Made by a program: the position numbers and the translations under genes
In this document: piece by piece, positions 16,808 to 25,203 of the stretch
Numbering within the stretch: the stretch's first letter is position 1
Layout: each line of letters begins with the position of its first letter
Notes under the pieces: generated by a model
The model's database searches: none
What the model was told of the DNA's origin: nothing
Seen by the model: the letters and a program-made list of their open reading frames with translations, nothing else
Origin: Phytoactinopolyspora mesophila
GTDB lineage: Bacteria > Actinomycetota > Actinomycetes > Jiangellales > Jiangellaceae
Length of the DNA stretch: 64,000 nucleotides
Assembly (NCBI RefSeq): GCF_010122465.1
Contig: NZ_WLZY01000001.1
Location: forward strand, 558,001-622,000
Reading direction: 5' to 3'

Positions 16808-17469
16808 GTTGAGAACTCCGATCCGCCGGTGAACACCCGAATGGCCCGAGACACGTCGGTGTCGAGAATCATGGCGTGAACCCGGTCGCCTTCTTCGACA
16901 ATGGTCTCTTCGGTGGGCAGCACACTCTTGCCGTGCCTGCTGAGCAGCGCGATTCGAGTGCCTGAGGCTTGCTGCAACGCACGAATCGTGGTTCCGATCC
17001 ATTTGGATCCAAGCGGCGACTCGGTCAACCGGATCACCCCGGACGGGTCCACCCACTCAGCACCGGCATCCTCGGGCAGAACGCGGCGCAGCACCTGATT
17101 GGCCGCCCAGCGCACCGTGGCCACCGTCGGGATGCCGAGCCGTTCGTAGACTTCAGCGCGCCCGGGGTCGTAGATGCGGGCGACGACGTTGCCAACCCCG
17201 AATGTCTCACGAGCGACCCGGGCCGAGATGATATTGGAGTTGTCTCCGCTGCTGACCGCGGCGAAGGCAGCAGCTTCGGCGATGCCGGCTTCGCGCAGCA
17301 CACCGCGGTCGAATCCCGGGCCGGTGACCGTGCGGCCCTCGAAGCCGGGATGCAGCCGGCGAAAGGCGTCCGGGTTCCGATCGACGATAGCGACCGTATG
17401 GCCGCGTTTCTCGAGGCTATGCGCGAGCGACGACCCTACCCGTCCGCATCCCATGATGACGATGTGCAC
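16804..17469 (-). CDS. TrkA family potassium uptake regulator (first copy)
   Basis: A 221-residue RCK protein with MGCGRVGSSLA as the dinucleotide-binding loop at its start, VSSGDNSNIISARVA in the RCK_N domain, and an RCK_C domain near 135-221. It probably forms a heteromeric gating ring with the downstream paralogue. The start is GTG 17469, preceded by GGAGGGGAGGG seven bases upstream, so unlike several neighbours it is a leadered gene. The 43-bp gap to the divergent RNA methyltransferase gene must hold both promoters. Confidence 0.92.
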   Translation of the reverse strand: MHIVIMGCGRVGSSLAHSLEKRGHTVAIVDRNPDAFRRLHPGFEGRTVTGPGFDRGVLREAGIAEAAAFAAVSSGDNSNIISARVARETFGVGNVVARIYDPGRAEVYERLGIPTVATVRWAANQVLRRVLPEDAGAEWVDPSGVIRLTESPLGSKWIGTTIRALQQASGTRIALLSRHGKSVLPTEETIVEEGDRVHAMILDTDVSRAIRVFTGGSEFST

Positions 17470-17512
17470 GTTGATGCCCTCCCCTCCCGGCGAGGTTTCT
17501 AAGATATCCCGT

Positions 17513-18772
17513 GTGAGTGCCGGTGTGGAGATCGTTGTCGACGTCGTGGGTGTGGCTCATGGCGGTTCAGTTGTGGCCCGGCACGAAGGCAGGGTGGTTT
17601 TTGTCCGCCACGCGCTGCCCGGTGAGCGGGTTCGAGCCCGGGTGACCGCGGGAGATGCGGAGGCACGCTACTGGCGCGCCGACGCCGTCGAGATCCTGTC
17701 GCCGTCACCGGACCGGGTCCGTCCGCCCTGTCCGTATGCCGGACCTGGCCGGTGCGGGGGCTGCGATTGGCAGCACGTCGACCTGCCTGCTCAGCGGAAG
17801 CTGAAGGCGAAGGTCGTCGAGGAACAGCTTCGACGCCTCGCCGGGCTCACCCGCGAAGTACATGTGGAGGCAGTACCTGGCGACGAGGACGGCTTGGGCT
17901 GGCGTACCCGGGTCACGTACGCGATCGGCGACGACGATCACGCAGGGCTGCGGCGGCACCGGTCGCACGACGTGATCCCCATCGACCGGTGCGCCATCGC
18001 TCACCCGGTGGTCCGGTCCATCGGGGTCGAATCGCGAAGCTGGCCGGGCGTCACGTCGGTCGAGGCCGTCGGGTCGGTCTCCGGGGAGCGTCAGGTGATC
18101 GTCGAGCCCGGCCAGCGTGACGTCGAGCCCCCGGATCTCGATGACGATGTCTCCGTCACGATGCTCGACGAGCGCGGCCGGCCTCGGATCATCCGCGGAG
18201 ACGGAGCGGTCACCGAGACCGCGGCTGGGCGCCGCTGGCGGGTCACCGGCGGGGGCTTCTGGCAGGTCCATCCCGGCGCGGCGGAGACCCTGGTAGAGGC
18301 GGTGATCGAGTCGTTGCGTCCCCGGCCCGGAGAACGGGTGCTGGATCTCTACAGCGGCGTGGGCCTGTTCGCCGGCGTCCTGGCGGACGCGGTAGGCGAC
18401 GGTGGCTCGGTGGCCGCCGTCGAGGGTGACCGGGTGGCCGTCACGGATGCCCGGCACAACTTGAGCGACCTGCCCCACGTGAGCGTCCATGCTGGCCCAG
18501 TCGACCGGGTGCTGGGCCGCAAGAGCGACCTCGCCGCGGACATCGTCGTGCTCGACCCGCCGCGAGCGGGTGCCAAGCTGCCGGTCGTCGCCGAGATAGC
18601 CAGGCGAGGCCCACGCGCGATCTCCTATGTGGCGTGCGATCCCGCCGCGCTTGCCCGCGATATCAGCACCTTCGCCGCGCACGGCTACGAACTGACCGGT
18701 TTGCGCGCGTTCGACCTGTTTCCCATGACCCACCATGTGGAGTGCGTGGCAATTCTGAAACCTGTGCCGTGA
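17513..18772 (+). CDS. TRAM-domain class I RNA m5U methyltransferase
   Basis: A 419-residue RumA/TrmA-family enzyme that methylates uridine-C5 in RNA using S-adenosylmethionine. It has an N-terminal TRAM domain (about 1-60), an iron-sulfur motif CPYAGPGRCGGCDWQH (about 75-90), the SAM loop LDLYSGVGLFAG (about 280), LDPPRAG, and the catalytic loop YVACDPAALARD (about 375). The start is GTG 17513, seven bases after TAAGAT (17500-17505), consistent with a leaderless mRNA; the upstream in-frame region is antisense to trkA. It is divergent from the TrkA pair. Whether the target is 23S rRNA or tRNA cannot be decided. Confidence 0.93.
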   Translation: MSAGVEIVVDVVGVAHGGSVVARHEGRVVFVRHALPGERVRARVTAGDAEARYWRADAVEILSPSPDRVRPPCPYAGPGRCGGCDWQHVDLPAQRKLKAKVVEEQLRRLAGLTREVHVEAVPGDEDGLGWRTRVTYAIGDDDHAGLRRHRSHDVIPIDRCAIAHPVVRSIGVESRSWPGVTSVEAVGSVSGERQVIVEPGQRDVEPPDLDDDVSVTMLDERGRPRIIRGDGAVTETAAGRRWRVTGGGFWQVHPGAAETLVEAVIESLRPRPGERVLDLYSGVGLFAGVLADAVGDGGSVAAVEGDRVAVTDARHNLSDLPHVSVHAGPVDRVLGRKSDLAADIVVLDPPRAGAKLPVVAEIARRGPRAISYVACDPAALARDISTFAAHGYELTGLRAFDLFPMTHHVECVAILKPVP

Positions 18773-18784
18773 AATGCTGGGCGC

Positions 18785-19708
18785 ATGCAGTTGCGAATCT
18801 TCACTGAACCCCAGCAAGGTGCCAGTTACGCCGACCAGCTCCGGGTAGCTCAGGCCACCGAACGTCTCGGTTTCGACGCCTTCTTCCGCTCCGACCACTA
18901 CCTGGCCATGGGGAGCTCGGACGGGCTGCCCGGACCGACGGACACCTGGGTGACGCTGGCCGGGCTCGCCCGGGAGACCTCTCGGATCCGGCTGGGCACT
19001 CTCGTGTCATCAGCGACGTTCCGCTATCCGGGTCCGCTGGCGATCCAGGTGGCGCAGGTGGACCAGATGTCCGGCGGGCGCGTCGAGTTCGGATTGGGGA
19101 CGGGGTGGTTCGAGGGCGAACACACCGCGTACGGCATCCCGTTCCCGCCGAAGCGGTTCGGTCTGCTGGAAGAACAACTGGAGATCGTCACCGGGCTGTG
19201 GAACACCCCGGTGGGCAAGACTTTCGATTTCACCGGAGAGCACTACACGATCGCCGATTCTCCGGCCTTGCCGAAGCCCGTGCAGGACTCCGTGCCGGTG
19301 ATCATCGGTGGACACGGGCCGCGGCGCACCCCTGCCCTGGCCGCGCGGTTCGCCTCCGAATTCAACACCGCGTTCCCGCCCAAGGACCAGATCGGTGCCC
19401 GGTTCGACGCCGTGCGCAAAGCGTGTGAGGACGCCGGCCGGGACCCGGACGACCTGGTGTACTCGGTGGCGCTGGTGCTGGCCTGCGGCCAGGACGAAGC
19501 CGAGTTCGCCCGGCGGGCTTCCGCCATCGGCCGCGAGCCCGCGGAGGTACGGCAGAACGGACTGGCCGGTACGCCGCAGGAAGTGGTGGATGGCATCAAC
19601 GCCGTGCGTGAGCTCGGCGCCAGCCGGGTGTACCTCCAGGTCATGGATCTCTCGGACATCGAGCACCTCGAGCTGGTGGCCGCCGAAGTAGCCCCGCACG
19701 TCACCTGA
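18785..19708 (+). CDS. LLM class F420-dependent oxidoreductase
   Basis: A 307-residue luciferase-like TIM-barrel oxidoreductase. Seen: FDAFFRSDHYLAMG near residue 32, RIRLGTLVSSATFRYPG, MSGGRVEFGLGTGW and VPVIIGGHGPRRTPALAARF. The SDHY and FGLGTGW features are typical of F420-using members; the substrate is unknown. It starts 12 bp after the RNA methyltransferase stop in the same direction, so cotranscription is likely. A perfect 25-bp inverted repeat begins at its stop codon. Confidence 0.9.
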   Translation: MQLRIFTEPQQGASYADQLRVAQATERLGFDAFFRSDHYLAMGSSDGLPGPTDTWVTLAGLARETSRIRLGTLVSSATFRYPGPLAIQVAQVDQMSGGRVEFGLGTGWFEGEHTAYGIPFPPKRFGLLEEQLEIVTGLWNTPVGKTFDFTGEHYTIADSPALPKPVQDSVPVIIGGHGPRRTPALAARFASEFNTAFPPKDQIGARFDAVRKACEDAGRDPDDLVYSVALVLACGQDEAEFARRASAIGREPAEVRQNGLAGTPQEVVDGINAVRELGASRVYLQVMDLSDIEHLELVAAEVAPHVT

Positions 19709-19759
19709 TGATCATGAACACTAGTTGACCATATTGGTCAACTAGTGTTCATGATCATC
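19707..19759. repeat. 53-bp palindromic element, copy 1
   Basis: GATGATCATGAACACTAGTT (from 19707) opens a perfect 25-bp arm (19707-19731) whose complement is at 19735-19759, with a three-base loop. It begins within the stop codon of the LLM gene and lies in the 61-bp gap to the convergent response regulator. The same 53-bp length with 47 identical bases recurs at 54192-54244, also between convergent genes. It is probably a bidirectional terminator; conservation of the whole sequence suggests a dispersed repeat. Confidence 0.92.
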
Positions 19760-19769
19760 GGGGTGGGGG

Positions 19770-20447
19770 TCACGAGCCGGGCTGGACCAGGCCGGTCTCG
19801 TAGGCGATGACGACGGCCTGGGCCCGGTCACGGAGGTCGAGTTTGGTGAGGATCCGCCCGACATGTGTCTTCACCGTCTGCTCGGCAAGCACGAGTGTCT
19901 CGGCGATCTCAGTGTTGGACATGCCGGTAGCGATCAGCTTGAGCACCTCGGTCTCCCGCGGGGTCAGCGCGCGCAGCCGGTCCGGGTGGGGCCGGTTGGC
20001 CACTGGGCGGCGGGCGAACTCGGTGATGAGGGTCCGCGTGATTGACGGCGCCAAGAGTGCTTCACCGGCGGCGACGACGCGCACGGCGTGTACGAGGTCG
20101 GCGGCCGGGGCGTCTTTCAGCAGGAACCCGCTCGCGCCCGCACGCAAGGCTTCGTACACGTAGTCGTCGAGATCGAACGTGGTCAGCATGACGACGCGCG
20201 GGTGCCGATTGCCCGGCGCCCGCAGGATCCGGCGGGTCGCCTCGAGGCCGTCGAGCACCGGCATCCGGACATCCATCAGCACGATGTCGGGGGTGAGCCT
20301 GCGGGTGGCGTCAATCGCGGCCGCGCCATCGGAGGCGTCGCCCACGACATCGATGTCGGGCTGGGCGGCCAGCAGCGCGCCGAAACCCTGCCGGACCATC
20401 GCTTGATCGTCGACGATCAGCACCCGCGTGGGCTGGTCACTGTTCAC
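19770..20447 (-). CDS. NarL/LuxR family response regulator
   Basis: A 225-residue two-component regulator: receiver domain (about 1-125, phosphoacceptor Asp in DIVLMDVRMP near residue 57, and LKDA after the conserved Lys), then a LuxR helix-turn-helix (about 155-215, LTPRETEVLKLIATGMSNTEIA). The start is GTG 20447 with GGAGGAG about seven bases upstream; it overlaps the end of the sensor kinase by 11 bp, so the two are coupled. The target genes are unknown; the divergent PLA2-acyltransferase operon is the nearest candidate. Confidence 0.94.
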   Translation of the reverse strand: MNSDQPTRVLIVDDQAMVRQGFGALLAAQPDIDVVGDASDGAAAIDATRRLTPDIVLMDVRMPVLDGLEATRRILRAPGNRHPRVVMLTTFDLDDYVYEALRAGASGFLLKDAPAADLVHAVRVVAAGEALLAPSITRTLITEFARRPVANRPHPDRLRALTPRETEVLKLIATGMSNTEIAETLVLAEQTVKTHVGRILTKLDLRDRAQAVVIAYETGLVQPGS

Positions 20448-22284
20448 CAGAAGGCTCCTCCATGTCGACCGCATTCGAATCGGCGTGGGCATTGATCGGT
20501 ATAACGGCGGAGACCTCGAATCCGCCATCCGGCAGGGGGTTTGCTTCGAGAGTTCCGCCGACGACGCTCGCCCGCTCTCGCATGCCGATCAAACCGTGTC
20601 CTGGCGGCCCCTGCTGGGTGGGCACGGCCGGGGGGCCATTGACGATGCGCAGGTCCACCGACCCGGCAGCGTATCCGACATGTACGGTCACCGGCGCACC
20701 TGGAGCGTGCCGGGCGGCGTTGGCCAGTGACTCCTGGACGATCCGGTACGTGGACAGGCCCACGGCCGTTTCCACCCCAGCTGGGCTGCCGCTGGTGACC
20801 AAGCGGACCGGCACTCCTGAGCGGGCGACGCTCTCGACGAGTTCTTCGAGATTCTCAACTCCGGGCTGCGGTGCGGTGAGGACTGCTTGATCGTCGCTGC
20901 GCAGCACTCCGAGCAAGCTGCGGATCTCGTTGAGGGCTTCCCGAGCCGATGTGCTGACGGCATTGAACTCCGCCTGGGCGGCCTCGGAGAGGTCCGGCAG
21001 ACGGTAGGGCGCGGTCTCGGCCTGCACCACCACCATCGACATGTGATGCGCCACCACGTCGTGCAGATCCCGCGCTATCCGGGTGCGTTCCTCCAAGACC
21101 GTGCGGCGGGCCTTCTCCAGATCGCTCAGCTCGCTCTGACGCTCGGCCTCCCGGCTGGCCAGCCGCCGGGCGCGCAGCAGGTCCCCGATCAGCACCAGCG
21201 CCGACGCGGCGACGATGAGCGTCACGGTGACGCCGGCGTCATCGGCGGCCCCGGCCGACAGGGTCGTCACCGTGGCGATCCACACCCAGATCATGGTCAA
21301 CCGGTTGTGGCGCAGGGCGACCAGGAACGTCATCGCCAGCCAGACCCATTGCATGACTACCGGCCAGGTGCCGGGGTCGAGGCCGCCGCTCGGCGTGCCG
21401 ACGACGGCGACGACGATCGCCACCGCGGTGATGAGCCGCCAGCCCAGCAGCGCGTGCCGTCGGGACAGCGCGACCGGCAGCGCAATCAGCGCCGCGAAGA
21501 ACGGGCGGACGAGGTCGTGTACTTCGAGCGTCTCGCGGATCGAGGCGACGGCGATCCAGAAGACTCCGAACGCCAAGAGCCAGGGCAGCACCTGACGGAC
21601 CCGCTCAGCCCAGCCGAACCGGGCCAGCAGTCGCTCGGCGAACGGGCGGCCGGCCGGCGGCGACGGAATCCAGTCGATGAACGCTTCACGGAACGCGCGG
21701 AGCAGAGCGGCCGGGACGGCAGCCGGCGATATCGGCGATTCCGCCGGTGTGCTCCGGGCCGGTGTCAGGCCGGCCAGCCGGCCGACGAACCCGGCCGCTC
21801 CGACCAGGATCGCCCCCAGCGCCCATCCGGCACGAAGGTCACCGGGAACGGACACCGCGAACAGGACGGCCGTCGCGAGCCACGTGCCGAACATCGTCAC
21901 GAGGCGAAGGCCACGACGGGGTGTCATCGCGCGCGCGAAGCCGACAGCGAACAGCAAAGCGAGCAGGACGATGCCGTGAATCACCGGCCAGGGCCAGGGA
22001 TCGCCGTCCACCACCGGGAACACTCGCGAGACGAGTAACGCGCCGGCGGCCGAGAGAACCCATCCGGTCGCCGGGTGGGTAGCGATCAGGCCGAACGGCG
22101 CGGCGGCCAGCGCCGCCGCCACCGGGATCGCGATGCCTGCGAGCTCGAGAACCTCCGTGACGCTCGCCAGGGCGACCACGAACAGGCCGAGCGCACCGAG
22201 CCAGGGCCACCAGGGACGCTGGGTCAGCCTCGTCCAACGGGGTGACCGGCTGCGAGCGTGCCACTGCGTCTGATCGTCGACCAC
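20437..22284 (-). CDS. Two-component sensor histidine kinase (HisKA_3)
   Basis: A 615-residue membrane kinase. Two blocks of hydrophobic helices (about residues 20-150 and 215-370) are followed by a HisKA_3 dimerisation domain with the phospho-His in RIARDLHDVVAHHMSM (about 415) and a HATPase domain (SLANAARHAPGAP, GHGLIGMRERASVVGG). There is no large extracellular domain, so it probably senses a membrane signal, as LiaS/VraS-like kinases do. The start GTG 22284 is six bases after TACCCT (22296-22291), fitting a leaderless mRNA; the long in-frame extension upstream has no ribosome site and overlaps the PLA2 region. Confidence 0.9.
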   Translation of the reverse strand: MVDDQTQWHARSRSPRWTRLTQRPWWPWLGALGLFVVALASVTEVLELAGIAIPVAAALAAAPFGLIATHPATGWVLSAAGALLVSRVFPVVDGDPWPWPVIHGIVLLALLFAVGFARAMTPRRGLRLVTMFGTWLATAVLFAVSVPGDLRAGWALGAILVGAAGFVGRLAGLTPARSTPAESPISPAAVPAALLRAFREAFIDWIPSPPAGRPFAERLLARFGWAERVRQVLPWLLAFGVFWIAVASIRETLEVHDLVRPFFAALIALPVALSRRHALLGWRLITAVAIVVAVVGTPSGGLDPGTWPVVMQWVWLAMTFLVALRHNRLTMIWVWIATVTTLSAGAADDAGVTVTLIVAASALVLIGDLLRARRLASREAERQSELSDLEKARRTVLEERTRIARDLHDVVAHHMSMVVVQAETAPYRLPDLSEAAQAEFNAVSTSAREALNEIRSLLGVLRSDDQAVLTAPQPGVENLEELVESVARSGVPVRLVTSGSPAGVETAVGLSTYRIVQESLANAARHAPGAPVTVHVGYAAGSVDLRIVNGPPAVPTQQGPPGHGLIGMRERASVVGGTLEANPLPDGGFEVSAVIPINAHADSNAVDMEEPSGEQ

Positions 22285-22486
22285 GCGTTCAGGGTAGCCA
22301 TCGCCGACGAGCGAATCGTCGCACTCCAGAGTGACACGCACGGTAGCTCTCCGGAGTGATACGGCCCGGCACGCGATACCAGCGCGGCAGGGGGTAGACG
22401 GCTCTGCAGCCCGACGAATCCGTGCGTGCAGCTCCCTAGCGTCTCTGGTGCTCGCCGGAACGGCCGGCGTCGTCGAAGGGAACCTC

Positions 22487-23194
22487 ATGTGGGCACGGAT
22501 CGGGTGGATTCTGAGCGCGGTCCTCGTGTCATTCGTCCTCACCGGAGCCGGGCAGGTGAACCGGACGACCGCGGGACCGGAAGACACGGCGGCCGCCGCG
22601 GCAGTCGTCGCGATCACCGGGCTCGACGACGGTCCCGGCGTCGCCGAGGCGATCCCGGAGGACTTCGCCGACGTGATGGGATATCGGCCACGGACCGTGG
22701 TCACGCCCGCCGGCTCGATGCGCGTGATCCAGCCGCATGGAGACTGCTCGTCGCCGGCCGGCCCCACGGCGTACGACTTCAGCTTCGCCTGTAAGGCGCA
22801 TGACTACGGCTACGACCTGCTCAGGTACGCGACGGCGAAGGGTGCGGAGCTTGGCCCGTGGGCGCGGGTCGCGATCGATGATCAGTTCGGGTCCGACCTC
22901 CGGGATCACTGCGACGCCATTGGCGGGGGCGCGGGGTGCCGGACGACGGCCGGGATCGGCGAATCAGCGGTCAAGGCGAACTCCTGGCGGCAAGGGCAGG
23001 GAAACCCGGGAGCAGAGGACCCGACGCCCTACCTGGTCTCGGGGGTGATGATTCTGCTGGCGGCAGCCGGCCCCTCGGTGGCCGCGCGAGTCCGGCAGGC
23101 TCGCTCCCGGGAGGCCACCGCCGCGGCCGGGGCCGGGCCGCCGCCGGGGAATCGGCTCCGCCACCCGGCATCGCGGCCAGGGACAGCGACGTGA
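22487..23194 (+). CDS. Membrane-anchored prokaryotic phospholipase A2
   Basis: A 235-residue protein with a secretion signal or membrane anchor at the N-terminus (residues 1-22, IGWILSAVLVSFVLTG), a bacterial PLA2 domain (about 80-170), and a second hydrophobic segment near 182-200 (PYLVSGVMILLAAAG) followed by an Arg-rich tail. The catalytic His-Asp pair is in CKAHDYGYDLLRY, as in the Streptomyces enzymes; a later acidic DDQFGSDLRDHC supplies the partner region. It would cleave the sn-2 ester of phospholipids outside the cytoplasm. ATG 22487 follows GAAGGGAA. Its stop overlaps the acyltransferase start (GTGA). Confidence 0.82.
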   Translation: MWARIGWILSAVLVSFVLTGAGQVNRTTAGPEDTAAAAAVVAITGLDDGPGVAEAIPEDFADVMGYRPRTVVTPAGSMRVIQPHGDCSSPAGPTAYDFSFACKAHDYGYDLLRYATAKGAELGPWARVAIDDQFGSDLRDHCDAIGGGAGCRTTAGIGESAVKANSWRQGQGNPGAEDPTPYLVSGVMILLAAAGPSVAARVRQARSREATAAAGAGPPPGNRLRHPASRPGTAT

Positions 23195-24579
23195 GAAGGG
23201 CGGCATGGGCGGCCAAGGCAGCGGACCTCGATGGTGTGACACCCATGGATCGGGACCGGGTGATCGATGCCGTGCGGGTGACGAGTCTGCTGGTCGTGGT
23301 GGTGGGGCATTGGCTGATGGCCGGTGTCACGAATGACGGCGGCGAGGTGCGGGGCACGAACACGCTGACGGAGATCCCGGCGCTGCAGCCTCTGACGTGG
23401 GTCTTCCAAGTCATGCCGCTGTTCTTCGTCGCCGGGGGATTCGCCAACGTCACGGTGTGGCGACGCACCGTGCGGCGCGGCTACGGGTACCCGGAGTTCC
23501 TGCGCAATCGCACGATCCGGCTGCTCCGGCCAGTCCTGGTGTTCGTCCTGATCGCTCAGAGTCTGCTCGGTGCCGCCTGGATCGCCGGGCTGCCGGCCGA
23601 CGATCTGGACTACGTCGCGAGCCTGCTGGGCCGGCCACTCTGGTTCTTGGTCATCTATCTCCTCGTGACCGCCCTCGCACCAGTGATGGCGGCCTGGCAC
23701 GCCCGGGCGCCGGTCATGGCGCTGATCGTGCCGGCCGGCGCCGCGGCGGTCGCCGACGTCAGCCGGCTGGCCGCTGACGGCCCGGCGTACGTCAACTTCG
23801 CGCTCGTGTGGCTGGCGGTACAGCAACTCGGCGTCTGGTACGCCGACGGCCACCTGACGGGTATGTCGCGACGTGCTCTGGGCGCAGTACTGGGCCTGGC
23901 GCTGGCCACACTGCTCGTGCTGACAGTGCCAGGCCCGTATCCGGTGAGCATGATCGGGTTGCCCGGGGAGACATCGAACATGAACCCACCGTCGGTCTGC
24001 CTGATGTTGCTGGCCGTGGCGCAGACTGCCCTCATCGTGCTGGTCCGGCCACGGCTGCTGCGCTGGCTCGGGCGGCCGGGGACGTGGGCCGTCGTCGTCG
24101 TCCTGGGAGCGCGAGCGATGCAGCTCTACCTATGGCACCTGGCCGCGCTGGTCGCCGTCGTCGGCCTCACACTTCTGTTCGGCGTTGGTCTCCCGGCGCC
24201 CGGCACGGTTGCGTGGTGGCTGACGAGGCCGGTTTGGCTGGCAGTCCTCGCAGGCGTCCTCGCCACGCTCGTGGTGCCGATGTTCCGCCTGGAACGGTTC
24301 AGCATCGCGTGGCGTGCTGCCGGCGCCGGCCGGCGCGCCCCGGAGCGCCGCGACGTCACGCACAGCGTGGTTGTGCCGCGCCTGCTGGCACCAGGCGTAG
24401 CGCTGGTGATGGCGGGCCTGTTCGGCTACGCGACGTCCGGCCTGGAGTATTTCGGATCGGCCGGCGAAGGGCTGGCGGGCTTTCCGGTGAGCTGGCTGCC
24501 CAGCACCTTGTGCCTCGTCGGTGGCTGGACGTTGACGTCGGCGGCGCGGCGCTCGTTCAGAGGTACCAGTCGCCGTTGA
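23191..24579 (+). CDS. Acyltransferase family 3 membrane protein
   Basis: A 462-residue integral membrane protein of the acyltransferase-3 family, with about ten predicted helices. The R-x10-H motif typical of the family is present in the first helix (from the Arg of DAVRVTSLL to the His of VVVVGHWL). These proteins move acyl groups across the membrane onto sugars, lipids or peptides. GTG 23191 overlaps the PLA2 stop, so the two genes are coupled; a phospholipase supplying acyl groups or lysolipid to a membrane acyltransferase is an attractive inference. The 3' end overlaps the convergent lipoprotein gene by 23 bp. Confidence 0.87.
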   Translation: MRRAAWAAKAADLDGVTPMDRDRVIDAVRVTSLLVVVVGHWLMAGVTNDGGEVRGTNTLTEIPALQPLTWVFQVMPLFFVAGGFANVTVWRRTVRRGYGYPEFLRNRTIRLLRPVLVFVLIAQSLLGAAWIAGLPADDLDYVASLLGRPLWFLVIYLLVTALAPVMAAWHARAPVMALIVPAGAAAVADVSRLAADGPAYVNFALVWLAVQQLGVWYADGHLTGMSRRALGAVLGLALATLLVLTVPGPYPVSMIGLPGETSNMNPPSVCLMLLAVAQTALIVLVRPRLLRWLGRPGTWAVVVVLGARAMQLYLWHLAALVAVVGLTLLFGVGLPAPGTVAWWLTRPVWLAVLAGVLATLVVPMFRLERFSIAWRAAGAGRRAPERRDVTHSVVVPRLLAPGVALVMAGLFGYATSGLEYFGSAGEGLAGFPVSWLPSTLCLVGGWTLTSAARRSFRGTSRR

Positions 24580-24982
24580 TGTACCAGTCGCCGTCCACGT
24601 TGCGGAGATCGAAGGCGTAGGGGAAGCCGTACATGGCCGGCGCCGAGTCCGGGATATGAGCAGTCTCACCGTCGATTTCCGCGGTTTCGAAGGTGACCTC
24701 GGGAAGTTCCTCGTCGACCGGTATGGCGACCGAGTTCGCCCATGTCTCGACCGCGTTCAGGCATACATCCCAACTGTGATGATCCTCGTCCAGCGGCTGA
24801 CCGTCGTCGCCGAGGTTCAGCTCGCATGCCTCGGCGGCATCGACATCTGCCAGTGCGGCGAAGAAATCCTCGGCGACACCAATCGCCTGGTCTTCGTCGC
24901 TGCCCTCGCTGCAACTGGCCAGGCCGATCAGGGCGACTGCGGCCAAGGCGGCGAGGTGCGGCAACCGGGTTGTCCGGGGCAT
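24557..24982 (-). CDS. Small NTF2-like lipoprotein, hypothetical
   Basis: A 141-residue predicted lipoprotein: a basic start, a hydrophobic stretch and the lipobox LASC followed by an acidic linker. The mature part has an AEDFFAALADVDAAEACEL opening and a Trp/Tyr-rich end (GDWYINGDWYL), typical of DUF4878/NTF2-like exported proteins. No family can be assigned firmly. ATG 24982 is chosen for GAAGGAG eight bases upstream; an earlier in-frame ATG at 25027 lacks one. It overlaps the acyltransferase gene at its 3' end and is divergent from aconitase. Confidence 0.75.
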   Translation of the reverse strand: MPRTTRLPHLAALAAVALIGLASCSEGSDEDQAIGVAEDFFAALADVDAAEACELNLGDDGQPLDEDHHSWDVCLNAVETWANSVAIPVDEELPEVTFETAEIDGETAHIPDSAPAMYGFPYAFDLRNVDGDWYINGDWYL

Positions 24983-25073
24983 CGGTAGTTCTCCTTCATC
25001 AGTTGGTGATGGTGTCTCATTATCCAAGCAGAGCGACTCGACGGTGGTGCTGGCGGTCTATCTTCGCGTCATG

Positions 25074-25091
25074 TATCTTGAACTCAAGATA
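25074..25091. promoter_or_regulatory. Perfect dyad upstream of acnA
   Basis: TATCTTGA-AC-TCAAGATA is a perfect 8-2-8 inverted repeat in the 221-bp gap between the small lipoprotein gene and acnA. Its TTGAAC (25079-25084) could serve as a -35 for acnA, with a -10 near ATGTAG about 17 bases on. Dyads of this form are typical of MarR-family operators. No such regulator is encoded in the window. Confidence 0.6.
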
Positions 25092-25203
25092 AGTTGTGTG
25101 ATGTAGCCCGGTTGCGGGTAAGGGCAACCTGACGAGGTGTGCGGTGTCGCCGTTGCGCCACCATTGGGCTGAAGACTTGTGAAGCGAAAGGTTGGGATCG
25201 GAC

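Noticed and set aside
20448-22767. A 776-codon version of the sensor kinase
   Set aside because: The extra N-terminal part overlaps the divergent promoter, lacks a ribosome site and looks non-protein-like; GTG 22284 has a good leaderless -10.
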